Positions 26,541-38,000 of a stretch of DNA of 64,000 bases are shown here, in pieces; position 1 is the first letter of the stretch; the number at the start of each line of letters is the position of its first letter. The notes beneath the pieces are model-generated. The model made no database searches and had not been told where the DNA came from. It saw only the letters and a list, made by a program, of their open reading frames with translations. Origin of the DNA: Himantopus leucocephalus. Lineage: Eukaryota; Chordata; Aves; Charadriiformes; Recurvirostridae. The stretch is taken from contig RSEF01000001.1 in NCBI GenBank assembly GCA_003993805.1, positions 69,451,192-69,515,191 on the forward strand, given 5' to 3'. The translations under genes and the position numbers were made by a program.

Positions 26541-28039
26541 CTGAAAATTAATGTCAGTCATTAAATACATTTTAGCTTCATCTCCTGGGCTTTGGTTCAA
26601 AGTTGCGTTTTCACTTGTGCAATGCATGAAAAAGCAGGCAATGAGATCAACTGCATCAAATGGGTAAGACAATGGTCAAGGAAACAGGTAAAGGTGTGAC
26701 TGTATCCTAAAAAGTGACTGTATGTACAGTTTAAGGAACTCAAGGTTTACTTTCTCTCTCCTGGTTTTTTTTCCATATCTAATGTCTTTAGCCTTCTAGT
26801 AAAAGAAACTTCTAAAGAGCCACTGAGGCATTCAAATTGGATCTGAAAGTCACAGCACATTCAGCCTGACCAGTGCACAATGAGCCTGCTGTCATAACGC
26901 AGTTAAAGTTCTGTAGGCAATGCATGGAATGCACAGGAGGTCAGAAAAAAGCCACAGAAAATATGCATCTACTTTTTTCTTAAATAAAATGTAAACAAAC
27001 GTGACTGATTACTGAAAAGGATATCCATTGAGTAAGAAAGTGCTTTAAAAACGCCACATCCCTATGGATATTACGTCTGTTACAGTCACAATTGAGACTG
27101 TGACTACGGTCAAGGAAACAACTGAAAAGTGTTGTCATCCTGCCTTTACTTTCCATCAGTAACTTGCCTACAAAACTACTCAAATTACAGGTTAAAAAAA
27201 AAAAAAGTCTTCCTCATCACCAGCATAGCCAGCTCACCTTCATATCTGGAGGATGAGATTATGCTCATCCTGCTTTACATATTACAAACACATCTTAAGG
27301 GCAAAATGTGTTGCTTACCACAGACCACGCAGCACTTCTGCAGCTGCCCTGGATTAGGTCACTGGTATTGTTTTGTTAACAAGCTAAGAAGAGGTAGGAA
27401 AACACCAAAAAAGCAAACACAGATGCTGAGACAATTAATTTTGAAACACACTAACGTCACTTTTTCTGGTTACAAGCACACCAAATCCAATTGAAGTAAG
27501 TATGGTAAGAGGGAAAAGATAAACATAAGCTAGTATGGTAAAATTATAAAAATGGTAACGAAACCCAAACATTTTTTAAACCAACTTTCCTCTTTCATAT
27601 TATAACGTTACCTCACATGCAGGTTTTTTTTACAAACAGCAGCAACAACTGCAAGGAGAAACTTACTCAGTCAGAACATTTAATAGTTTGGCAGAACAGT
27701 ACCATGACAGTAACATTCATTTACAACTCATGAAATGACTAAGCAGCCTCTAAATTCAGTATACTTGTATATACACATCAGCAATTTTAGATGACAATTT
27801 CATTCTCTGTGCAGTGTAATGTACACGTAACTCACTATCACAATGGACCTCGTTCAAGTGAATTTTATCATTTTCAAGAATAAATGATAAATCAATGCTT
27901 TTACAGCTGTTTATCTAAATTTACAACGGATTGAACCTTTGAAAGGTTCACTTTGCTAATTCAACACCGGCAATTTAGCTAGGGGGTCACATTACAGTAG
28001 CTTCTCAAAAACAAAATAAAAGTGTTAGGAATATCTTAC
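26541..28039 (-). other. KIAA1549L: Intron (about 1.5 kb)
   Basis: Separates the mucin-like exon from the conserved ectodomain exons. Apart from a 12-14 A run near 27190 nothing notable was recognised. Confidence 0.8.
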
Positions 28040-30781
28040 CCGCAGTGACTAAGTAAGCATCAGGAACCGTGATGTCGCAGACGTAGGGTTGCCTAGTAGT
28101 GGTCACAGCAGAGGTTATGACCACAGGTTCAGATGGAGTAGTGGTCACCAGAGGGGTGGAGGAGAACGCCCCCAGGCTGCCTGCAGCAGTCGTGCTGTGG
28201 CTGCCTGTGGCATTGGTGGCAGTGGTGGTGGGGACAGTGGTGGAAGCAGCCAACACATCAGTACCAGCAGTTACACTGCTTCCTGTTGGAACTTCATATC
28301 CAGTGGGAGGGCTGTAAGTTGGAGGAAACTGTGTGGGAGCAAATGACGTGGTTGCATACAGAGACGCTGTAGGAGAGGGCATCACGCTGCTGGTGTCAGC
28401 ACGTGACGTCAGGTTGTCAGGGTCTGCAGGAGGAAGGGCTGTGTGGGCACTGCCCTCGCTGCGAGCTGTTAAAAGCAGCGTGGGGTTAACTGTAGCACCA
28501 ATATCCTCATCAGAAGCCGGAGCAGTTGACAGCAGAGATGAAGATATATTTAAGACAGGAGTTGCTGGAAAGGTAGTAAACAAAGAGATCAGATTTGTTT
28601 CATTGAGCAAGATGCTGCTGGTAACAGACTGGGTGTCGGAAGTGGGCAGCACCAGGGTAGGAACCATGGAGTGAGAGGCGGAGAGTGAAGGCTCCAACTG
28701 AGAGGTAGCTCCTTTAACAGCTGAGGTAAACACAACTTCAGAGTCTGCTGGCAATATTGAGGGTGCTTCCAGAAACACAGACGACCCAGAGTGAAAATCT
28801 GATGACAGTGTTATTTCAGAAACATGTGCACCTGGAACAGAAGATGCATTTGAATCAAAGTATGATGTTTGGTCAAGAGGGAACTGAGAAACCATGGCAT
28901 CAGTCGCAGAGCTGACAGCGGTAGCTAACTCCCAACTGGAAACATCCTCAGAAAGTACTGATGTCCCAGTCAACAAGGTTGGAGGTAACAGTGTTGATAA
29001 ATCACTTTGCATCACAGAGTAAGAATTTAGCATGTCTGATGATAAAGACAAGTAGCTAGGTTCAATAAGAAATGGTGTTGATAAAAGATTGGATGGAAAA
29101 TCTGAAATATTTAAAGACAGTTCTTCCTTTGTAGATGTCTTGTCAAGCAAACCCACAGATTCCGACAGCATTAATTCTGGTGACTCCAACAAAGTCGTAC
29201 GACTGACTGCAAACGATGAGGCCGGCTTACTAGGTATGAAGGTAGAGTCAAACAGAATGGTGGTGGCATCAGGAAGTTGTACACGAGTGCTTGGTGTCAA
29301 CAAAACCGTTTCCGGAACAGGGAGGGAAAACTGGGCAAGAGAAATGTTCAGTGATGTTCCTCCAGGGAGATGATGGTAAGAAGGAGAAATTGTTATAGGT
29401 GTTCTGTTGTTAAGGACAGTGTCCGCAGTGCTTAATGAAAACACGCTTGAATTGGGCATTTCTGTGAATCTTGAAGAAAAAGAAACAACTGGTCTTGATG
29501 GAAAAGAAGTATCAAAAATCTCAGGTGTAGGCTCCTCTAATTCATACCCGTCAGTAATTATAGTTGTAAATGGAGTTATGCCTTGTACTTCAGAGGCTTT
29601 GATGGACAAAGTTTCAACATAATCACCTGAGCCTACATCATGTTCTGGGGAAAAGCCTGCTTCTGGCAGAAATGAAACTGAGTCACAATACAGACAAGAA
29701 CTGTACGATCTCGTGAAAGGCACTGGACTCATGAGCTCACTAACAAGCTCTGATTGACTTGATATTTCTGAACCGGCAGGCAAATTTGGTGGTGTACTGG
29801 AGAATTCATGTGTAAACAGGCTGGCATTAAGAACCATATTAGAGTCCGTGGAAATGGCAGCTGAGTGAAGCGGGAAAGACACAAGTGGAAGACTAATAGG
29901 AAAGAAAGCAGGCTCAGCACTGGCTGCTGAAGCCAGTGTGGTCCAGGGAATGCTTGGAGTAGGGTAGGTCCTTAGAGTGAGAGTTTCTGCTGCCCTGCTA
30001 CTCGCATAGGCGTAAATGTCATTATACGGGTCTGCACGCTGTGCTGTGGCATCTGGGGTCGCACGGCTATTTTTATCCAGCAGCTTGAGATGAAGAGGCA
30101 ACCCTTCTGAAGCAGCCCCAAAAGGCAGAGCTGTTAAACTTGCATTTATGTTTTCCCACGCTGCAACTCCCGCCTCTGACAGAATGGAAGTTAAATAAAT
30201 AGCTGTATTTGGAGGGTACAACGGCAAGTCTCTGCTTGCAGTTAGCATTTCACTATCTGGTACAAAAAGCTTCAATTCTGTAAGAGTGTTACTGTGTTCA
30301 GGGACAGCACTCAACGGAGTTCTTCGCTGTGCTGTTTTTGAGATATCGTATGGTGAAAAAAGGACAGATAATGAAGGTGTTAGCAACACAGTTTCTAATG
30401 TTTCTCTTGGTGGCTCTACTGTATTAACTGACTGATCATCTGTTAAAACTGCAAAAGACTTCAGTGGAGGAGTCCACTGTGCCTTTGGAAATGAGCTAAT
30501 AAATTCATCGTCACTTAAGAATGCTTCATTGCTTGTTACGGAGACATCTACCAACGGCGTACTTCTCCCTTCTGAAATCCTGACCATTTCTTCTTGGTTA
30601 AATAAAGTCCCATCAAAGGGAGTAGTAACTGATGATAAAACCGTTTGAAAGAAATTACTTTCTTGGGACTCCAAAGTACTTTTTGCTAAGGCCATTTGTG
30701 TCCTGCTGCCTGATATGCTTTGGTGCACCTTTGAGTCCATTGAGAAAAAGGAAAAATTTCGCTGCTCCAAGGCTCTCTCAT
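28040..30781 (-). CDS. KIAA1549L: KIAA1549-family giant mucin-like exon
   Basis: This 2742-bp exon is open throughout. The acceptor has a long pyrimidine tract and TTTAG with its AG at 30783-30782; the donor GCGG|GTAAGA has its GT at 28039-28038. Phase is 1 in and 1 out, so the upstream codon ends in AT (for example Asp or Asn), followed by ERALEQRNFSFFSMDSKV. There is no need for an initiator here; an in-frame TTG at 30770 is not a start. The encoded stretch of about 914 residues is rich in Ser, Thr, Pro and Ala with many N-x-S/T sequons, the composition of a densely O-glycosylated extracellular stalk. Local features are a CLYC pair and an acidic GSGDY site (about 29613-29645). Its C-terminal end, VCDITVPDAYLVTA, is the conserved entry to the family's folded ectodomain. 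The family is type I-like membrane proteins of poorly known function (KIAA1549 is the partner in KIAA1549-BRAF fusions). Choosing KIAA1549L over KIAA1549 is an inference at about two to one. Confidence 0.9.
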
Positions 30782-31985
30782 CTAAATAAAGACAGAAAGA
30801 AAAAAACCAAAAGACACCAGATTAGCACAAGTAGTGAGATCGCAATGAGCAAACCTCACACACAGTCTTCCTGGAGACAACTGCCCAGAATTCAAGGGCT
30901 GAGACAAAACCGCTCAGTACATGAAAAACCTCCATGAGCCAGTCAGCACAATTAGTAAGATTCCCTGTGAAACTCCATTCCCTGGAAATGAGCAGGACAA
31001 CAGGAGCTCCTCTCACTCTGCACCTACTTGTGTCCCTACAGCAGCACACCAGTGAGGCCCACGGAATGACATAAAGTAGCTCCCTCTTCCCTATGCAAGG
31101 GTACAGTGCATGGCAGCTAATGGTCTCACAAGGTAAACAAACAAAAAGGGTAACAAGGAAGAACACAGGGAAAAATTTTGCATAGCTTTAGGTCTTCCGC
31201 TTTCCTTTAGTATCACTTCATTTCCTCCGGTTTTATTATTTCTCAATGTTAAGCTCACGAGAAGATCTGTTGTTTTAAGGACGAGATCATCCCTCTCACA
31301 TCAGAAATGAGTGACACTTATGAGAGATGAAAAGGGGTTCCCTTTACATACGGCAAATGTGGACCTGATATCAGCTACAAGAATCTGCTAAGTAACACAT
31401 CCAGTAGTTACGCTTACAGTGCCAGCCATTCATTTAACTTCTGGCCTTTCAGTAGTCAGTGACAAATTGCTTCATTACACAATTGCTATCTTTATTCACA
31501 ACCTGCCGCCGGAGTACTCTGTTTATGGGCCACCGGTAATAAAACTTTCACTGCTCCAGTTTGTAGAATTCAAGTAGCAATAGTCAGGTTCAAACACAAA
31601 GGAGAAGGTGGTAAGAATTCACCAGACATTTTAGCAAAATACTTGCAAAAAATCATATATGAGTATCACTTGCATAACTTGACTATAATTCCTTCTCTCT
31701 CACAAAAGTGTTGTTGGGTTAGAGAAGATCTGTATATAAGCTTCTCCATCCATGGATGCGTTTTGCAGAGAAAAGTTTGATTATTGCTTGAGTACTTTTC
31801 TGAAATGTCAAGATTAGTAGCCTTCAGAGCTGAATATTAAAGGAAATTACAGAAAATTGCTGCAGGATATTTTTCAAGGATACACACAAAGGTTTCACCC
31901 TTAAATTATCTATCCCACCTGATCATCCTGTTTTCATATGGGAGTGTCCACACAGTGCTGCTGGAACCTACTGACAACACACATT

Positions 31986-32032
31986 ATGGGATTCCTGCCC
32001 CTCCAGCTTTTTTAGAGGGACAGGAATCCCAT
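31986..32032 (-). repeat. Inverted repeat: 18-bp stem, 11-nt loop
   Basis: The arms at 31986-32003 (atgggattcctgcccctc) and 32015-32032 are complementary at 17 of 18 positions. The remaining pair is C-A on the plus strand but a G.U wobble in a minus-strand transcript, so the stem would be fully paired in the host gene's sense RNA. The stem is not extended by flanking bases. Confidence 0.85.
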
Positions 32033-35000
32033 CCAGTTGAACAACCAGGGATCAGTTTAAAATAAAATAAAAATGAGCATACACTGTGTAAAGTACCGGA
32101 CAGTGATACAGTATGCTGTAACCCTTTAGAGGATGCCTTGAACCCAGTAACCCATGGTAAATCTTGCAGGAATAGCTCACATATCTGTTATGTACTGCTA
32201 TCAGTCTACCATCACTTTCCAAAGGTGATAAACTGCTGCAATCATTCCCTCCTCCCTGGTCTGTTTGCTAAATTCCTTGACTCAACTTTTTAAGCGCTGA
32301 CATACCAATTTGATAAATTTTGAAGCTACTGATCTGAAAAGCACAATTGCAAGAATTAATGCACAGAGTTAATACCACTGTACCGCTAATCACACCTAAT
32401 CAAATATGAGCGCTGTGATTATATACTTTATTTTACAGCACCCATGAACAATGTTTTGCAGCATAGCAGATACTGTTCTCTCAGTTGCTTCCTCCTGAAA
32501 CTCACTGTAGGAATTGCCAGCTTTATGATGCTTAATTGTGGTGGGATGATAAAATATACCACCTTACAATGCTCTCGGGGGGGCGGGCAGCAGGGGGAGA
32601 AAAAACAGGTATACTCTTGTAAAAGCTATGTAAGACAAACACACAAGTCCATCCTTGACTTCTTCCATGGAGATCTGCTGTTTGAACACAGCACAGTGTA
32701 GCACAGTGCAGCCACCATGCTTTCACAAACAGTTAATGTGGGTAACAGACAAAGCAGCTTCTAGCAAGCACAGAACCGAAACACAGACCCTGAGCCAGCC
32801 CTGTTTGGTGACCAAAAGCTGTTCAGTGTTTTCTCCTCGCTAAAAGTCTCCCTAGCCTCGCTCCTTCTTTTGATTTAGGCTTCTATCCTTTATTTTTCCT
32901 TTGTGACATTTTGAGTAAGCAGGGAGTTACTAAACCAAAAGACTTATAAGGCTACGAAACAAACACTGCCAAAATCAATCACTTCTCTCCCTATACACAT
33001 GCACAATGCCTTTTAGCCAGCCCTATAAAATCCTGTCCACCTTGGTCACGCTTTGGACACCTAGCGCTTGCTTACAGTGAATTCCACATGGCAGGCAAAC
33101 ATGTTAGCAGATAAAGTTGTTCTTGTTCATCGCAGCTTCGTGCTGTAAATGCCTGCAGCAGTAACGCCAAGACAGCTGTGTTAGCTTCAACACAGTAAGT
33201 GTGGTAAACGTGGAATTGCTACACATGATAGTTAATACAACCAGCAAAGGTGAATATATACGAATTAGTAACTGCACTTTTGATCACCGATCTCCACAAA
33301 TCTTTGACCCAAAGCTAGAAGTGATCCCACAAACAAAACAGTTTCACTGCCTATACATGCCTATGCTGCGTATCATCATCTTCCTTCACCCATAGAGAGC
33401 TCCCTTTACCTTTGTTCAGTGTGACAGGGGAGCTGTCAGAAGGCAATATCCTGATGGAAGTGACTACATGTCACAGAAAGATGCTCTGAAGAGCTATCTG
33501 CACCACCATAAGCTGTGCAATAGACATGCATAAGAGGCAAGGGCAATCTTGGCTTTAAATTCATTCTGACTTTAGAATTAGTTTTTTCTTGACAGTCTGC
33601 TAATATTTTTTCCTTGAAAGACGTAAAGTAATAGTAAATAACAATTTTATCATACACCTGTGCCTCTCAATGTAAAGAATCTTGCCACTGACGCCAGGAA
33701 GGAAAGAACGCGATTTCTGAAAAAGTTGTTTCAATTTTTTAAGGAAAACACACCACGTCTTGAAAAAGTTACAAGCTATAAGACAAGGTAAGAGCACTGT
33801 TACTTGAGGTAAGTGGAGTTGGAAAAATTCACTTGTGCATACAGGATTTTGAAACAACCACTTACCAGCAAGTTTGCAAGCCAATGTTCCCCTGTTTTCT
33901 TTACTTAGCGTTTTAGAAGCAGGGAGCATTAGTGACATGCCATTAATAATACAAATTACTGTTTGTATTTGTTTGTTTCATCTCCAGAAGAGCAGTGTAC
34001 TACTTGAATACTGCCTGTCAGAACTGTGCGTGCCTCTCTCAGAGGGCAGATGGGACGCGTGGCAGATGTGCCCGGGAGCAGCCAGACAGCCCACAGAGAA
34101 GAAGGAAAAGCAAAGGAAAAAGGGAAGGAGGTGAAGGCACACCACGGCATGACAATCATGCCCTCATCAGTGCAGAGCAGCCGATCTGGCTGTACCGTGG
34201 AACAAAGAAACCAGACAGATTGCACATGTTCTGGTGTATCTCAATGCCACGACTGCACAAAGCTATTGATGAATATCAATGCTGACTTGTTTGTTTGCAC
34301 AGCTGTTGTTGTTGGGTGACGGTTTCCCCATCCAGCAACTGTACTGCCATCGGTTGAGCTAGGCAACGGTGACAGGATGACAATCAGAAAAGCCAAACTC
34401 TGCCAAGCTGATAACATTATGAAAAAGAATAGATAGCTTAGGAAGCGAAGCTGTGATCCCAAGCTACAGCAAAGGGGAGGAAAGGAGAGCACTTGTGGCA
34501 GGGGCCACGGGAGGCACAGATGTCACCAGTGCAACGCCTCAGCTTAGACAATGACAGGCGGTGTGACAGCATAGGAAATGTGCTGATAGGCTTGGGGTGA
34601 CGAACTCTCTGCTGCCCCTCAAAACTGGTAAGAGCCTGTATGAAATTCACAAGGAGTGAAACCGGACACTGAACACAATGACCTCTTCAAGTGCCGAATC
34701 TGTATTAACAGAAGCTCGGCCGTGCACCGTTAACACAGGCACAGCCTCGTGCGAATTTGGGAAGGGCCATAACAGCAGCACAGCACTTTCCCACCAATAT
34801 AGCAAAGGACTGCTGTGGTCTATAGATTTCCTCTGTGACAAGAATATACCATGTCGGCTTGCCAGAAAAAGATGTGTTCATAAACCAGGAAGTAGACTAG
34901 TCATTTTTCCAAAAAGCAATTAGAGAGATGTAGTTTTCATCCTTCCTGTAGTTGCAGTGCTGAAAAGTAATGTCTACTCTATATTCTATAATAAAGGGTG

Positions 35001-38000
35001 ATTTTTCAAATATGTATTTGTAATATATGCACATATTCATGCTTTCATATTGTCCTGGTTTGAGGACACATATTTTAATATTTCATTTATTTATAATAAA
35101 TATACTTTCATATATTTTTAAATGCAGGATCCAAGATATAATCTCACCTCTGGCACTCATCTCTCATTTGACTTCAAAAAAGTTGCATTGCTTTTCTGCA
35201 CTCTGCTATTACAATGTGGCAACTGCACACTACCACGACTATCAATATCTCCTATAACGTAGGTAATTTCCTATATTATGAAGATGTTCTAGGTGATAGG
35301 TACAGGCATGACAACGATAAATACAACAGAAAGGTCTTTACGTGTGATAAAATTAAACCTTGAGAATAGAACTAGTAATTTTTGCTCTATTATTTTTGAG
35401 AAACTAAGTAATAAAAGTAAACTAAGTAATAAAGTCTAGAAACATAAGAAAGTGCCAGCAGATTAGCAGCAAACCAGTTCAAAACATACATCACTTAAAA
35501 AAAAATTATCTTCTGTGTACTAACATAATGACGTACAAAATTAAATTTTAGTACCTTTATTTTTTAGGCAAGGAGAAAAATTGCTTTTTTATTGCTGCCC
35601 ATTATTTCAAACAGAGGCATTTTAGGTAGAGAGGCAACTGATGCTACGTACTTTCCAAGTATTATGGAAAAATTCCTATTAACTAACTAGATAATAATAG
35701 TTCCCAAATTATTAAAATTAAAGCTATGAACTCACTAGCAATATTCACCACCTGAAACGGCTCCCTGACTATGGGGAGTAAACATCACATCTCAGGGAAG
35801 CTTTTAAGAACGTTTTTGCCATTCACCACTATTTAACTTTTTCTTTGAGAAACAGAAAGTAAGAAATTGAAATAACCGAATGTACCATAGGACAAGACCA
35901 CCCAAGGGTAGAGAGAATGACAAATGCAAACATATCTGAAAAAAATCATAACTCTTCCTCATATGGCTTAACAGTTAATAACTGTCTAATTTATTTAAAA
36001 GCATTTAGTTTAGCTTCTGTCAAAAAGAGCTTGTATGCATTAGGTCACTGCAAAAAATTTACACAGTTGTCTGGTGTAATCCTCTAACTAAATTTCTTAG
36101 GTGTCTGGCTTGTAGGAAAATACCAGTCACAGAAGCATGTGCAGCTGAAAAGCTGTCTGCTTTCTTCTCTGGAAGGCATTAAGCACAGATTGAACAGTGA
36201 CAGTAATCAACCCTGGCACACAAAAGCCAGGGAGAGGGATGGGAGCCTGCACCATTCCTCCCTTCCCCAGCTCCAGCTCCCAGCTCCTCTGTGGGGCTCC
36301 CCCCGGAGCACACGCTGCACCCAATGCTCCACTGGGGCAGCGCACGCTTAGGCTGTGCAAGGGACACAAATCATCTGGCGTTCTAACACCTGTTTCTCAA
36401 AGATGTTCATTTTCTTATTGTAAAAGATCAAGAATATCTCTCATCATTTACCACAAGCACTTATGAATTTTAACTAATTAAGCTGCTTGTACCACCTGAA
36501 TGGCTAAAAGAGAGGGAAAGTAAAGCAATAAAAAAAATTATGCTGCACCTCGGTGCTCCTTCACACTACAGCTGAAGATAAAATTTCATAGCAAATAGAA
36601 AAAGTTGTATTACGAGAAAAATAATAGTGTTAACAGGAAGAATGCAAAGTGAGTACCTATGTAAATGCACGCTCACTTTTGCACACTTCAGGTTTCAATA
36701 CATAGCCAAGAAATAAGAGGAACATCTTGAAGTCATTCTTTGTCCACATGCAAGCAGATGTGGCTCAGCTGCTGCCCAGGTGCAAGTATTCAAGAAACTC
36801 CCCCTTCTGCACAGCAAATGAGCACAAGCTTCCACCTCTGCATGAGGAAAAAAGATGCAGTAAGGGAAGCACAAAGGGAAGGGGCAAAGATAACCTTTGC
36901 TGGCTTGCCAGCAGAGCTGGTGAAGACATTGTAAAGAAAGAGGTTTAGTAGAAGGCAGTCTAACTGTATTTCATACCAGAGTCAAAAAACACATCATGAC
37001 ACTCATCAAGTATTCCATTTGAAAACCACTACCAATGAACCTGTAATACCAGGCACTAGCATTTACATTTTCTTCCTTATTCAACGTTAAAAAAAAAACT
37101 CAAAACTTCCTTTAGGACACTTTTGCTGGTAACCATCATGTTAAAAAGCTGTAGGCAGTCTGGGATCCCAGCTTCCACTGCATGGCCAATGGAACACCTC
37201 ATCAGAGAACTTGCAATCTACGTTCTGACCCAGGAATCTTCCTAACATATCCACTGCTGAGGCAGAACAGGACCCTGTAATAACTTACAGTAAATGGTAG
37301 ATTAAAAGAATAAAAACACAGCTTCTGTTTATTTAATACCACTGTAACACATTGTTTTGCATGAAAGAGAGCAAAACCTTGCAACTTAAGTGAAGCTTTT
37401 TGTAACACAAAATATAACAGCACACCATCAGACAAGGCAGTAAGGGCAGGAGAGCATACAGATGGGGAGAGAGTGAACAACCCCACCACCCACTCCATCA
37501 ACACAAGCGCACCGTGAGATCCACCTCCCAAACAGTATTATTACCTTTGAAAAACCACAACTTTGCTAACAAGTGGGCTGGGAACAAAACCCAAGCACAG
37601 AACAGTTTGTCATGCCTACACAACACCTGCAAACCTGAACGATACAGAAATCCTCACTCGTAAAACTGCATAAAGCTCTTATAGCACCAAGATGCTTTGA
37701 ACCGACAGTCCCTCTCTAGAACTTCCCTGAACAACATACTTGAATGCAGAGGTGAGAAAGCAAACTAGCCATGACAATTCACACCATTTGAAACATCTCA
37801 GGGGGAAGGAAAGGAGATGTTTCCCATACAGAAGCCTTGTATGGCCATTATGTGTTCCTACAGACCATCACCCACAGTTGAGGAAAGCGACAGCTTCGTG
37901 CAGAATGCAGTGCTCTAACGTGACCGGCTGGCTGGCCACGCACGCACAGGCACAGAAAACTGCAAATCAAATCATAGTTCAAAGTGTAGGTTTTCCTGGG

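Noticed and set aside
28089..29622. Plus-strand open frames across the giant exon
   Set aside because: They are antisense shadows of the Ser/Thr-rich coding exon, with no splice or family support.
29729..29920. Second minus-strand frame inside the giant exon
   Set aside because: Out of frame with the long exon and contained in it; no evidence for dual coding.
35047..35063. tgtcctggtttgagg as the start of an avian LTR
   Set aside because: Only the first few bases resemble an LTR start I remember; the continuation does not fit and no paired repeat was seen.
36230..36350. GC-rich patch as a promoter or CpG island
   Set aside because: It is only about 120 bp and has few CpG dinucleotides, so it does not look like an island.
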